Below are positions 27,316 through 36,069 of a stretch of 64,000 nt of DNA, one piece after another. The notes beneath the pieces were generated by a model. That model was not told where the DNA came from. It saw only the letters and a list, made by a program, of their open reading frames with translations, and did no database searches. Positions within the stretch are counted from its first letter, which is position 1; every line of letters starts with the position of its first letter. Where the stretch lies: the NCBI RefSeq assembly GCF_000422685.1, contig NZ_AUGN01000004.1:363224-427223 (forward strand), given 5' to 3'. This DNA comes from Flavobacterium gelidilacus DSM 15343 (lineage in GTDB: Bacteria > Bacteroidota > Bacteroidia > Flavobacteriales > Flavobacteriaceae). The position numbers and the translations under genes are program-made.

Positions 27316-27657
27316 ATGAGTAAAAGAGACGAATTAATCGTAAAATATGCTGCAGATTTAAAAGATAAATGTGGAGTAACTCCGGACATGGATTTATTAA
27401 CTAAAGTAACTGTAGGTTGTGGTCCTTCAATTTACAATGCAGATTCTGCAACTGTTGCTGGTTCTGACGAAAAAGAATTAGCTACAGTAAAAAACAATTT
27501 TTTAGTTAAAAAATTAGGATTAAAAGACGGTCCAGAGTTAGATAAAGCAATTGATGCCGTAATTGAAAAATATGGACGTTCAAATAAAAACAAATATAGA
27601 GCAGTTGTTTATTACTTACTTGCTGTTCATTTCAAAAAAGAATCTGTTTATAACTAA
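27316..27657 (+). CDS. DUF2853 family protein
   Basis: The 113-residue all-helical protein starts MSKRDELIVKYAADLKDKCG and carries GCGPSIYNADSATVAGSDEKEL, characteristic of DUF2853. It has no signal or membrane segment, so it is cytosolic. The function of the family is unknown. It has its own promoter box and a strong terminator, so it is a stand-alone gene after menD. Confidence 0.85.
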   Translation: MSKRDELIVKYAADLKDKCGVTPDMDLLTKVTVGCGPSIYNADSATVAGSDEKELATVKNNFLVKKLGLKDGPELDKAIDAVIEKYGRSNKNKYRAVVYYLLAVHFKKESVYN

Positions 27658-27687
27658 GATTCAAACAACCAAACCAACCAAACTATT

Positions 27688-27718
27688 AAAAAATCCTAAC
27701 TTGTTTAGGATTTTTTTT
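27688..27718. terminator. terminator between DUF2853 and DUF2400-type genes
   Basis: AAAAAATCCTAA pairs with TTAGGATTTTTT around CTTGT, with T-run after it; usable in both directions. Confidence 0.8.
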
Positions 27719-27721
27719 ATT

Positions 27722-28483
27722 TTAAAAACCTTCAAAAACACCTAAACCAAACAGAGCAAAATCATATTTAACTGGATCGTTTTTGTCTAATTTTCGTAAA
27801 GCTAAATCTAATTCAGCTAATGCTTTTCCATCGTTTTGTTTTCTTTTTAGCAAGCCTAGTTTTCTGGCTACATTTCCAGAATGTACATCTAAAGGACAAG
27901 ATAATTTGGAAGTGGGAATAGTTTTCCAAATACCAAAATCTACTTTATAATCATTTCTAATCATCCATCGTAAATACATGTTGATTCTTTTGGCTGCACT
28001 ATTGTTTAAAGGATCTGAAACGTGTTTCTGTGTTCTTTGCAAATGTTTAATTTCAAAAAAAACTTTCTTAAACTCATGAATGCTTTTTTGCATGCTGTTT
28101 TCCTCTTGATTTTTAGCAAACACAGCTTCTAAACCATCATGATTGATGTAGATGTTTTGTAAAGCTTTCACAAACGTTTTGGCATCTAAGGCATTGAACG
28201 TTCTGTGTACAAAATTATCAAACGATTCTAAATTATCTTCAGAATGATTCATTATAAAGTCATAAGGAGAATTTCCCATTATGTTCATTAACTTTTTGGA
28301 GTTTTTGATAATCATTTTGCGATTTCCCCATGCAATTGTTGCACTCAAAAATCCTGCAATTTCGATGTCTTCTTTTAAAGAAAATAAATGTGGAATTTGA
28401 ATAGGATCACTTTCAATAAAATCAAAATTATTGTATTGAATAACCTTTTCGTCCAAGAAATCTTTTAATTCGGATTTATTCAT
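27722..28483 (-). CDS. TIGR02757 (DUF2400) family protein
   Basis: The 253-residue protein matches the TIGR02757 family by segments IEIAGFLSATIAWGNRKMIIKNSKKLM, NMYLRWMIRNDYKVDFGIWK, LSCPLDVHSGNVARKLGLLKRK and the closing PVKYDFALFGLGV. The fold resembles helix-hairpin-helix DNA glycosylases, but activity is not shown. Its ATG overlaps the stop of the LolD-like gene by one base, so both are one operon. Confidence 0.85.
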   Translation of the reverse strand: MNKSELKDFLDEKVIQYNNFDFIESDPIQIPHLFSLKEDIEIAGFLSATIAWGNRKMIIKNSKKLMNIMGNSPYDFIMNHSEDNLESFDNFVHRTFNALDAKTFVKALQNIYINHDGLEAVFAKNQEENSMQKSIHEFKKVFFEIKHLQRTQKHVSDPLNNSAAKRINMYLRWMIRNDYKVDFGIWKTIPTSKLSCPLDVHSGNVARKLGLLKRKQNDGKALAELDLALRKLDKNDPVKYDFALFGLGVFEGF

Positions 28484-29145
28484 TAAACCATAATATTTCC
28501 GTCCTTCATAACTAATTTTCGGTCAGCCATATCTGCTAATTCTTCGTTATGGGTTACGATTACAAATGTTTGACCAAATTCATCACGCAATTTAAAAAAT
28601 AATTGATGTAAATGTTCCGCAGATTGTGTATCTAAGTTTCCAGAAGGTTCATCAGCAAAAATAATTTTCGGTTTGTTTATTAAAGCTCTTGCGACAGCAA
28701 CTCTTTGTTGTTCACCACCAGAAAGCTCACCTGGTTTGTGATTTATTCTATCTTTTAATCCCAAATAGTCTAATAACCGTTTGGCTTCAGTTTCTGTTTC
28801 AATTTTACTTTTTTTAGCAATAAAAGCTGGAATGCATACATTTTCTAAAGCAGTAAATTCAGGTAACAATTGATGAAATTGAAAAATGAATCCCAAATTA
28901 AGATTTCTAAACTTTGATAAATCCTTATCATTTAATGTCAAAACATCTGTTCCATCAATATAAAGAGACGAATTGTTTTGAATGGTTGGTTTGTCTAAAG
29001 TTCCTAAAAGTTGCAATAATGTGGTTTTTCCTGCACCAGAAGCACCGACTATTGAAACGATTTCACCAGATTTGATATGAAGATTTACACCTTTTAAAAC
29101 TTGTAAATCACCATAATATTTATGTAACTGAGTCGCTCTTATCAT
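28483..29145 (-). CDS. LolD-like ABC transporter ATP-binding protein
   Basis: The 220-residue ATPase has Walker [10 protein letters not shown] (about 35-43), Q-loop [17 protein letters not shown], signature [15 protein letters not shown], Walker [13 protein letters not shown] and the H-loop THNEE. The ELTALENV-type region is typical of the LolD/MacB/FtsE group. No permease gene is adjacent, as often in Bacteroidota where LolCE is elsewhere. Likely role: lipoprotein release to the outer membrane, by family. Confidence 0.88.
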   Translation of the reverse strand: MIRATQLHKYYGDLQVLKGVNLHIKSGEIVSIVGASGAGKTTLLQLLGTLDKPTIQNNSSLYIDGTDVLTLNDKDLSKFRNLNLGFIFQFHQLLPEFTALENVCIPAFIAKKSKIETETEAKRLLDYLGLKDRINHKPGELSGGEQQRVAVARALINKPKIIFADEPSGNLDTQSAEHLHQLFFKLRDEFGQTFVIVTHNEELADMADRKLVMKDGNIMV

Positions 29146-29224
29146 TTTTAACTATTTGTACAAAGAAACAAAGATTTTTTGTGTTTTGTAAAATAGCTTG
29201 ATATTTATTTAAAGTATTAAGTAT

Positions 29225-29268
29225 AAAAAAATGCAAGAAGACTTATTATTACTCAACTTGCATTTTTT
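29225..29268 (-). terminator. terminator after DUF1328-like gene
   Basis: AAAAAATGCAAG pairs with CTTGCATTTTTT around a 20-nt loop; on the minus strand a T-run follows. It also separates this gene from the LolD-like gene's upstream region. Confidence 0.65.
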
Positions 29269-29286
29269 AAAATAAAAATTTGTTTG

Positions 29287-29442
29287 TTATTTTCTACCTC
29301 TAATTAGCGATAGAATAAAAAGTACTATAAAAATAAAGAATAATACTTTAGCAATACCTGCTGCTCCTGCTGCAATTCCTCCAAATCCTAAAACTCCAGC
29401 AATTATAGCCAGAATAATAAATATAATCGTCCATCTTAACAT
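29287..29442 (-). CDS. DUF1328 (YtjA-like) small membrane protein
   Basis: A 51-residue product starting [20 protein letters not shown], followed by a Gly/Ala-rich stretch [15 protein letters not shown] and a second membrane segment ending in LIRGRK. This is the DUF1328 pattern: two membrane segments with a G/A-rich turn. The frame starts at 29442 and ends at TAA at 29287-29289. The gene is short and easily missed. Such proteins are often stress-induced, but no regulatory evidence is seen here. Confidence 0.85.
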   Translation of the reverse strand: MLRWTIIFIILAIIAGVLGFGGIAAGAAGIAKVLFFIFIVLFILSLIRGRK

Positions 29443-29795
29443 AATAAATAGTTTTTAATTAGTAATTAGTTTATTGTTTTGTATTTAAAACAAATGGTTT
29501 GTTTATTATTACTTTACAAATTTATAATTCTTGTGCTTTTTTAAATTATAATATTTTTGTGATTATTTATAGTATTTCCATTTCATGTTTTTTTTTAATT
29601 TTATTTTATAATGTATCTGATTATCTTTGTTTTAATAATTATTTTTTGTAAAACATTTCTTTGTATGCATAGAGATTATTGTTATTTAATAAAACCAATT
29701 TATCTTTTTGAGCGTATATATTTTTATAAATAAAAGTTAAAAACTTAATATTGTTTAATTATTTTGTATATTTGTTAAACAAAAAATCATAAATT
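29443..29795. other. 353-bp AT-rich intergenic region
   Basis: Between the divergent DUF1328-like gene and msrA. It is extremely AT-rich with long T runs. A TATATTTG -7 box (29767-29774) serves msrA; I see no RNA gene, open frame or clear repeat in the rest. Confidence 0.7.
29767..29774 (+). promoter_or_regulatory. -7 promoter box (TATATTTG) of msrA
   Basis: It matches TAnnTTTG and lies 21 bp before the ATG at 29796. Confidence 0.5.
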
Positions 29796-30443
29796 ATGAA
29801 AGTATTTTTGTTAGTATCCTTATTGTCACTTGGATTTTGTAAATCAAATGAGCCTAAAGTTGTAAGTCAAATTAAAGAATTTAAAGAACCTATTAAAATG
29901 AATATTGAAGAAGGAAAAGAAATTGCCACTTTTGCAGGTGGATGTTTTTGGTGTACAGAAGCAGTTTTTTTAGAAATTAAAGGAGTAGAAAAAGTTGTAT
30001 CAGGTTATACGGGAGGCACAACTAAAAACCCATCATACAGAGAAATTGGAACAGGAACTACGGGTCATGCAGAAGCAATCGAAATCACTTATGATCCCAA
30101 ACTAGTCCAGTACAAAGATTTGCTTGAAATATTCTTCAGTTCGCATAATCCAACAACTTTAAATAGACAAGGAGCTGATGTTGGAACTCAATATAGAAGT
30201 GAAATTTTTTATCATTCAGAAGCTCAAAAGAAAGAAGCAGAAGAATATATTGAATTGATTGAAAAAGAAAAATTATATGAGGATCCTATTGTAACAGTTA
30301 TTTCTCCTGCAGTAGTTTTTTATAAAGCAGAAGAGTATCATCAAAATTACTATAACGAAAACAGTTCACAGGGTTATTGTCAAATGGTTATTGCGCCAAA
30401 GCTCGAGAAATTGAGAAAATATTATAAATCAAAATTAAAATAG
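29796..30443 (+). CDS. msrA: peptide-methionine (S)-S-oxide reductase, lipoprotein form
   Basis: MsrA reduces methionine-S-sulfoxide in proteins. The 215-residue protein has a lipoprotein signal ([11 protein letters not shown], Cys15) and the catalytic motif [11 protein letters not shown] (about 48-58). It also has [16 protein letters not shown], and the C-terminal EEYHQNYY and QGYC with the resolving Cys. The signal predicts a periplasmic or envelope-anchored enzyme. folE follows after 15 bp. Confidence 0.93.
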   Translation: MKVFLLVSLLSLGFCKSNEPKVVSQIKEFKEPIKMNIEEGKEIATFAGGCFWCTEAVFLEIKGVEKVVSGYTGGTTKNPSYREIGTGTTGHAEAIEITYDPKLVQYKDLLEIFFSSHNPTTLNRQGADVGTQYRSEIFYHSEAQKKEAEEYIELIEKEKLYEDPIVTVISPAVVFYKAEEYHQNYYNENSSQGYCQMVIAPKLEKLRKYYKSKLK

Positions 30444-30458
30444 AAGGGAAAAATTGCT

Positions 30459-31130
30459 ATGAATACCACTATTGAAAAAGAATTATTTGAAATTGTAGGT
30501 GATAATCACCAAATGACCTCTGCGGAAACTCCGTTGAGACCAGATGCTTTTGATAAATCAGATGAGGATAAAATGTCTGTAATTGAGGAGCATTTTGAAG
30601 TCATCATGAAAGAATTAGGTTTAGATTTAACAGATGATAGTTTAAAAGGAACTCCTCACAGAGTTGCTAAAATGTTTGTTAAGGAAATTTTTTCGGGTTT
30701 AAATCCTGCAAATAAACCTAAAATTTCGGTGTTTGACAATTCGTATCATTATGATAAAATGTTGGTCGAAGCTAATATAAGCTTTAACTCAACTTGTGAA
30801 CATCATTTTTTGCCAATTGTAGGAAAGGCTCATGTGGGTTACGTTTCTTCAGGAAAAGTGATAGGTTTATCAAAATTGAATAGAATTGTTGATTATTATG
30901 CAAGAAGACCTCAAGTTCAAGAGCGAATGATTATGCAGATTTTCAATGAATTGAAAACAGTTCTTGATACAGAAAATGTAATGGTAATTATGGAAGCTTC
31001 TCACTTGTGCGTTTCTAGTAGAGGAATTAAAGATGAAAGTAGTTATACTTCAACTTTACAATATGGAGGAGTTTTTAATCAAAAAGAATTTAGAGACGAT
31101 TTTTATCGTTTGATAAATAAGGAAAAATAA
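30459..31130 (+). CDS. folE: GTP cyclohydrolase I
   Basis: FolE converts GTP to dihydroneopterin triphosphate, the first step of folate synthesis. The 223-residue protein has GTPHRVAKM, the Zn-site FNSTCEHHFLPIVGKAHVGY (about 110-129), IGLSKLNRIVDYYARRPQVQERM, and the closing CVSSRGIKDESS with the second Cys. The Cys/His zinc ligands are intact. It follows msrA closely on the same strand. Confidence 0.95.
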   Translation: MNTTIEKELFEIVGDNHQMTSAETPLRPDAFDKSDEDKMSVIEEHFEVIMKELGLDLTDDSLKGTPHRVAKMFVKEIFSGLNPANKPKISVFDNSYHYDKMLVEANISFNSTCEHHFLPIVGKAHVGYVSSGKVIGLSKLNRIVDYYARRPQVQERMIMQIFNELKTVLDTENVMVIMEASHLCVSSRGIKDESSYTSTLQYGGVFNQKEFRDDFYRLINKEK

Positions 31131-31177
31131 TTGGCATCTTATTTGTATATTTATAATTGAATTTAAAATTATTATGA

Positions 31178-31483
31178 ATGTCAAATCAGAATATAGAAAT
31201 TATTCATTCTAAAGCTAAAAGTGATAAAAAAACGAAGTTAGTTTTAGGAATTATCTTCGATTTAATTGGAATGTTATCTTATGTAGTTCCTGTTTTTGCT
31301 GAAGCAACAGATATTATTTGGGCTCCAATTTCAGGTTTTATAATGATGGCAATGTATAAAGGAACAACGGGCAAAGTAGCCGGTGTTATAAGTTTTATTG
31401 AAGAAGCTTTTCCTTTTATAGATTTTATTCCAACTTTTACTTTGACTTGGATTTACAGGTATATTTTTAAAAAAGAAGCTTAA
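31178..31483 (+). CDS. small membrane protein, unknown
   Basis: The 101-residue protein has a basic N-terminus and two to three membrane segments (about 20-40, 43-60, 66-92) with the phrase GILFDLIGMLSYVVP-like near the start and a basic end (YRYIFKKEA). It follows folE by 47 bp. A terminator follows. I do not recognise the family. Confidence 0.65.
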   Translation: MSNQNIEIIHSKAKSDKKTKLVLGIIFDLIGMLSYVVPVFAEATDIIWAPISGFIMMAMYKGTTGKVAGVISFIEEAFPFIDFIPTFTLTWIYRYIFKKEA

Positions 31484-31502
31484 ATTAATATTTTATAATA
31501 AC

Positions 31503-31533
31503 AAAAAGACACATTATTTAAATGTGTCTTTTT
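31503..31533. terminator. bidirectional terminator
   Basis: AAAAAGACACATT pairs with AATGTGTCTTTTT around a 5-nt loop. The 3' end of the converging DUF6787 gene lies inside the hairpin. Confidence 0.8.
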
Positions 31534-31855
31534 TATTTAATTTATTATCAATATAGTCCGTAAAAAAACCTAATTTCATTCTGTTTAACATCTTTTTTTC
31601 AAAGTTCCAAAAAAACTTAAATTGACCAAACAAAGAGCCAATTAATACTAGCATTACTTGATAAATTGGAAAAAGAATTAGAATTCGTATAGGCCAATAA
31701 ATCCATAATGACATTGTTTCTTTAGTTATTCCTAAATAATTTGTAATTGGTTTTGAAAGATAAGCTGCTGTTGAACCTGTAATAGCAAATACGATAAAAA
31801 TTATAGTTAATTGCCAGTTTGAAGTCACATTCCAGCGTTTTTTAAGTTTGTTCAT
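31514..31855 (-). CDS. DUF6787-like small membrane protein
   Basis: The 113-residue protein has two to three membrane segments (about 16-35 and 50-75) and ends in a basic region (KKMLNRMKLGFFTDYIDNKLNKK). It opens MNKLKKRWNVTSNWQL. It matches the short Bacteroidota family DUF6787 by opening and topology. It starts 4 bp after the DUF6146-like gene, and the pair is commonly seen together. Function unknown. Confidence 0.7.
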   Translation of the reverse strand: MNKLKKRWNVTSNWQLTIIFIVFAITGSTAAYLSKPITNYLGITKETMSLWIYWPIRILILFPIYQVMLVLIGSLFGQFKFFWNFEKKMLNRMKLGFFTDYIDNKLNKKDTFK

Positions 31856-31859
31856 TATG

Positions 31860-32288
31860 TTATAATCGTGCAGGAAAACCTCCTAATTGTTGCTTGTTAG
31901 TTAACTGAAAATAAGTTAAGTAGTTGAATATCATGTAATTTACTTCAAACCCATAATCTATGCTAGTTTCATAATTTATAGGCATTTCATAAAGATTTGA
32001 ATTATAAACGGTAGGCATATTTGCTCTTCTATTCCATTCTAAAACCCAAAAATGATTTCTAGCCTCTAGATAACTTAGAGTATAAAAACTTCTTGGTTTT
32101 GCTCTTGAATTAAACCAACTTGTAAATCCGCCATCTATGATAAATACTTCATATTCAATATCATCATTTGCAATACGAATTGTATCACTTTCTATACGAG
32201 GCTTATCATTACTAATAGTCTCTTTAGTTGAGTTACAGCTAAAAAGCAAAACAAATACTAAGGTAAATATTGAAATATAAGTTTTCAT
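31860..32288 (-). CDS. DUF6146-like lipoprotein
   Basis: The 142-residue protein starts with a lipoprotein signal (FTLVFVLLFSCNS, Cys18). The body carries WFNSRAKPRSFYTLSYLEARNHFWVLEWNRR, the conserved block of DUF6146. The family is short, secreted and of unknown role. It is the first gene of the two-gene unit with the DUF6787-like gene. Confidence 0.75.
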   Translation of the reverse strand: MKTYISIFTLVFVLLFSCNSTKETISNDKPRIESDTIRIANDDIEYEVFIIDGGFTSWFNSRAKPRSFYTLSYLEARNHFWVLEWNRRANMPTVYNSNLYEMPINYETSIDYGFEVNYMIFNYLTYFQLTNKQQLGGFPARL

Positions 32289-32311
32289 AGTATTATGAAT
32301 TAGTCTATAAA

Positions 32312-32345
32312 GATAAAAAAAAGCATCGACATAGCCGATGCTTTT
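32312..32345 (-). terminator. terminator after the DUF937 gene
   Basis: AAAAGCATCG pairs with CGATGCTTTT, and on the minus strand a run of seven T follows. Confidence 0.75.
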
Positions 32346-32368
32346 AACATTAGTATTTTTAAGTAGTT

Positions 32369-33016
32369 TTATTTTTTTCCAAATAGACCTCCAAGAAGAG
32401 CTCCTAATCCACCTTTTTTCTTTCCACTCCCACTTAGGGCAGACATAGCGTCACTAACGTCTAATTTACCATCACCATTTTGATCTAAAACTGAAGTTAA
32501 TAATGAGCCTCCCAAAGAACTTCCACCAGATGAATCATTTCCTCCTCCAAGTAATCCTCCTAGAAGTCCACCTAAATCTGGAGTTGTAGATACACCGCTA
32601 TTTTTTGTTTGTTTTCCTAAATATCCCATAATAATAGGAGCAAGCATTGGTAAGATTTTAGATATAATACTAGAATCTACTCCAGTTTTTGCACTTAAAC
32701 CTTGAACCATTGTATCTTGTTTGTTGCCAGCAACATGGTTAAGAATTCTATCTCCGTCAGAAAAATCTCCACCATTTAAAAATCCTCCTAGATTATCTAA
32801 TATACTTCCATCATGTTTGCCACTTGTTAGAGCACTCAACAAACCACTTGCACCTTCGCCTGAAAGTATATTGTTTTGCATTTGACCTAATAAAGCCGGT
32901 ACACTTGACGAAACTACATCACTAGCTTGAGTAGCATTAATTCCCGTTTTTTCTGAAATGTTACTAACGAGTTGCTTCCCTAAATCGCTATTCAATAAAT
33001 CTAAAATTCCTGACAT
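32369..33016 (-). CDS. DUF937 domain protein
   Basis: The 215-residue protein opens with the DUF937 signature LDLLNSDLGKQLVSNISEKTG and SSVPALLGQM, and continues with a Gly/Asp-rich repeat region (GNDSSGGSSLGGSLLTSVLD) and the calcium-loop-like DQNGDGKLDVSD. It has no signal peptide. The C-terminus is Gly-rich and basic (GALLGGLFGKK). Function of this widespread family is unknown. Single gene. Confidence 0.85.
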   Translation of the reverse strand: MSGILDLLNSDLGKQLVSNISEKTGINATQASDVVSSSVPALLGQMQNNILSGEGASGLLSALTSGKHDGSILDNLGGFLNGGDFSDGDRILNHVAGNKQDTMVQGLSAKTGVDSSIISKILPMLAPIIMGYLGKQTKNSGVSTTPDLGGLLGGLLGGGNDSSGGSSLGGSLLTSVLDQNGDGKLDVSDAMSALSGSGKKKGGLGALLGGLFGKK

Positions 33017-33062
33017 AAATAAGTTTTTTAAAAGTTAAAATTTGTTAAATATAAAAAAAATA

Positions 33063-34019
33063 TTAATTATTTTTAAGTAAACTTATTATTTGTTCAGCAA
33101 GTTCTGTTCCAATCCTATCTTGTGCTTCGTCTGTTGCAGCACCAATATGTGGCGTTAAAGAAATTTTTGGATGCATTAATATTCTCATTTCTGGAGTTGG
33201 TTCTTTTTCAAAAACGTCTAAACCTGCAAATAAGACTTTACCTTCATCTAAGGCTTCTACTAAGGCAACTTCATCAATTACTCCACCTCTTGCAGCATTA
33301 ATTATTCCAACATTATCTTTCATCATTTTTAATTCATCTTTTCCAATTACATAACCATCTTGAGCTGGAACATGTAAAGTAATAAAATCAGCATGTTTGT
33401 ATAAATCTTCTAATGGTTCTGTTATAATATCTACATTTATAAATTGACCGTTATAGAAGTCAACACGAATTACAGCTTCACCAACATATTTATCAGTAGC
33501 AATAACTTTCATACCTAATCCTAACGCCATTTTAGCTACAGCTTGACCTATTCGTCCAAAACCAATAATACCAAGAGTTTTACCTCTTAATTCCATTCCG
33601 TTAGCATAAGCCTTTTTTAATCCATTGAAATTTGTATCTCCCTCAAGAGGCATATTTCTATTAGAATCATGTAAAAAACGTACACCACTAAATAAATGAG
33701 CAAAAACTAATTCTGCAACAGATTCAGATGAAGAAGCAGGAGTATTAATTACATGTAAACCTTTACCACGAGCGTAATCGACATCGATATTATCCATACC
33801 AACACCACCACGACCAATAATTTTTAAACTTGGACAATTATCAATGATGTCTTTTCTAACTTTTGTTGCACTTCTAACTAAAATTACGTCAACTTTGTTG
33901 TTGTTTATATAATTTTCAACTTGTTCTTGAGCTACTTTTGTTGTAATTACTTCGAAACCGGCTTTTTCTAAGGCTTTTACTCCACTATCTGAAATTCCGT
34001 CGTTGGCTAATACTTTCAT
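33063..34019 (-). CDS. serA: D-3-phosphoglycerate dehydrogenase-like (2-hydroxyacid dehydrogenase)
   Basis: The enzyme oxidises 3-phosphoglycerate to 3-phosphohydroxypyruvate, the first step of serine synthesis. The 318-residue protein has the NAD fold motif GIIGFGRIGQAVAK (about 148-161), catalytic NAARGGVIDE (Arg), and HPKISLTPHIGAAT with the catalytic His. It lacks the C-terminal ACT domain, as in the short form. serC lies upstream by 117 bp. A degenerate palindromic leader abuts its ATG. Confidence 0.9.
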   Translation of the reverse strand: MKVLANDGISDSGVKALEKAGFEVITTKVAQEQVENYINNNKVDVILVRSATKVRKDIIDNCPSLKIIGRGGVGMDNIDVDYARGKGLHVINTPASSSESVAELVFAHLFSGVRFLHDSNRNMPLEGDTNFNGLKKAYANGMELRGKTLGIIGFGRIGQAVAKMALGLGMKVIATDKYVGEAVIRVDFYNGQFINVDIITEPLEDLYKHADFITLHVPAQDGYVIGKDELKMMKDNVGIINAARGGVIDEVALVEALDEGKVLFAGLDVFEKEPTPEMRILMHPKISLTPHIGAATDEAQDRIGTELAEQIISLLKNN

Positions 34020-34047
34020 TTTTTATGCTTAATTTATTTCAACATCT
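34020..34047 (-). repeat. degenerate palindromic leader before serA
   Basis: On the minus strand it reads AGATGTTGAA, ATAA, ATTAAGCATAAAA before the ATG. The arms are decayed relative to the copies at 43653 and 59441, but the length and the AGCATAAAA end agree. Confidence 0.45.
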
Positions 34048-34136
34048 TTCGATGCTTATTATTGTTATTATTTTATTTTTCCTTTGGCTAAAGCCGAAAA
34101 GCAATGATTATTTATTTAACTGAATACTGCGACTCA

Positions 34137-35210
34137 TTATTGAGCACTTTTCTCTAATTCCTTCATGACGTCAACTAATACTTGAACGCTTTCAATAGGT
34201 AAAGCATTGTACATTGAAGCTCTATATCCACCAACAGAACGGTGTCCGTTTATACCAGAAATTCCAGCTGCTTTCCACATAGCATCAAAAATTTCTTGAT
34301 GTGCTTCATTATTTAAGGTAAAAGTTGCATTCATAGTACTTCTATCTTCGGTAGCAACAACGCCTTTGAAAAGTGGGTTTCTATCAATTTCTGCATACAA
34401 TAATGCAGCTTTTGCTTCGTTTTCTTTTTCAATTCCAGCAATTCCACCTTTATTTTTTAACCATTGCAAGGTAAGCAAAGATGTATAAACTGCAAAAACT
34501 GGAGGTGTGTTATACATACTTTCTTTAGAAATATGTTGTTCATAATTTATTATGCCTGGGATATTTCTTCCAGATTTACCTAAAATTTCTTCTTTAACTA
34601 CTACCAAAGTTGCTCCAGCTGGACCCATATTTTTTTGAGCTCCTGCATATATGATATCAAATTTTGAAAAATCTAAAGTTCTTGAAAAAATATCTGAACT
34701 CATATCACAAACCACAGGAACATTAGTTTCTGGAAATGATTTCATTTGAGTTCCAAATATTGTGTTATTTGATGTACAGTGAAAATAATTAGCATCAGTT
34801 GGGATAATATAGTCTTTAGGAATAAAAGTATAATTACTTTCTTTAGAAGAAGCAACTACTAGTGTTTCTCCAAATGGTTTAGCTTCTTTAATTGCTCCAC
34901 TTGCCCAAGTACCTGTATCTAAATAGGCTGCTTTTCCATCGATTTTCATTAAATTGTAAGGAACCATTAAAAACTCTAAACTTGCACCACCTTGTAAAAA
35001 TAGCGCTTGGTACCCTTTTCCTTCTAATCCTAATAATTCTAAAGCTAAGGCTCTTGCTTCATCCATTACAGCAACAAAATCCTTACTTCTGTGAGATATT
35101 TCTAATATAGATAATCCTGAATTGTTAAAGTTTAATATGGCTTGTGAAGCTTTTTCAAAAACTTCTTGTGGTAAAATACATGGACCAGCACTGTAATTGT
35201 GTTTTTTCAT
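34137..35210 (-). CDS. serC: phosphoserine aminotransferase
   Basis: SerC transfers an amino group from glutamate to phosphohydroxypyruvate. The 357-residue protein opens with NYSAGPCILPQEVFE, has LFLQGGASLEF, the PLP lysine in IIYAGAQKNMGPAG (about 190-203), and HRSVGGYRASMYNALP at the end. All key motifs are intact. It precedes serA on the same strand, the usual Bacteroidota order, so the serine pathway's first two steps lie together. Confidence 0.95.
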   Translation of the reverse strand: MKKHNYSAGPCILPQEVFEKASQAILNFNNSGLSILEISHRSKDFVAVMDEARALALELLGLEGKGYQALFLQGGASLEFLMVPYNLMKIDGKAAYLDTGTWASGAIKEAKPFGETLVVASSKESNYTFIPKDYIIPTDANYFHCTSNNTIFGTQMKSFPETNVPVVCDMSSDIFSRTLDFSKFDIIYAGAQKNMGPAGATLVVVKEEILGKSGRNIPGIINYEQHISKESMYNTPPVFAVYTSLLTLQWLKNKGGIAGIEKENEAKAALLYAEIDRNPLFKGVVATEDRSTMNATFTLNNEAHQEIFDAMWKAAGISGINGHRSVGGYRASMYNALPIESVQVLVDVMKELEKSAQ

Positions 35211-35444
35211 TTTTTATGTTGTAAGTAGTTAATTTAACAATGCAAATTTCGGAAAACGAGAATAAAACGAAGGTTTTAATTTAGCAAAAATACCGCTATC
35301 TTATTAACAATAACGTTGTAGTTAAGGCAAAAAACAAGTTTTTTATCAATTGTAATTGTTAAATATTATAAAAGTAAATATTTTTAAAACCAAACTTGGA
35401 CTTCTATCGTAAATGACATTATAACTTAATAAAAAAAAAGAATT

Positions 35445-36011
35445 ATGAAAACTACAAAAATTTTATCAATGGCTTTGATTGCATTCACGTTTATGTCAAC
35501 AGGAAGTGCATTTGCTCAAAAAGAAAAAACAGTAACGGTAGGTGGTGCACCAATGTATCCCTCAAAGAATATTGTTGAAAATGCAATCAACTCAAAAGAT
35601 CACACAACTTTGGTAGCCGCTGTAAAAGCCGCAGACTTAGTTGAAACATTAATGTCAGAAGGACCATTCACCGTTTTTGCCCCAACAAATGCAGCGTTTG
35701 ATAAATTACCAGCCGGAACAGTAGAAGCTTTATTAAAACCAGAAAACAAGAAATTGTTACAAACCGTGTTAACCTACCACGTAGTTGCTGGAAAAATGAA
35801 TGCAAAAGACCTAATGGCAGCCATCAAAAAAGGAGATGGAAAAGCTACTTTAACTACAGTTAGTGGTGGAACATTAACAGCTTGGATGAAAGGAAAGGAT
35901 ATTTATTTAACAGACGAAAATGGTGCGTCAGCAAAAGTTACTATCTCAGATGTAAACCAATCAAATGGAGTAATTCATGTAATTGATTCAGTGGTTACAC
36001 CTAAGTCATAA
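35445..36011 (+). CDS. secreted fasciclin (FAS1) domain protein
   Basis: The 188-residue protein has a signal peptide (MALIAFTFMSTGSAFAQKE) and one FAS1 domain (about 45-188). Visible motifs are TLVAAVKAADLVETL, GPFTVFAPTNAAFDKLP and LTYHVVAGKMNAKDL, and the end has NGVIHVIDSVVTP. FAS1 proteins are exported adhesion-type proteins. Single gene with its own terminator. Confidence 0.93.
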   Translation: MKTTKILSMALIAFTFMSTGSAFAQKEKTVTVGGAPMYPSKNIVENAINSKDHTTLVAAVKAADLVETLMSEGPFTVFAPTNAAFDKLPAGTVEALLKPENKKLLQTVLTYHVVAGKMNAKDLMAAIKKGDGKATLTTVSGGTLTAWMKGKDIYLTDENGASAKVTISDVNQSNGVIHVIDSVVTPKS

Positions 36012-36036
36012 ATTTAGTTTAGATTTGTTTTTTGTT

Positions 36037-36069
36037 AGAGAAGAGCTTTCCGAAAGGAGGCTCTTCTCT
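36037..36069. terminator. terminator between fasciclin and acyl-CoA reductase genes
   Basis: AGAGAAGAGC pairs with GCTCTTCTCT, and the loop CTTTCCGAAAGGAG can extend the stem. Confidence 0.7.
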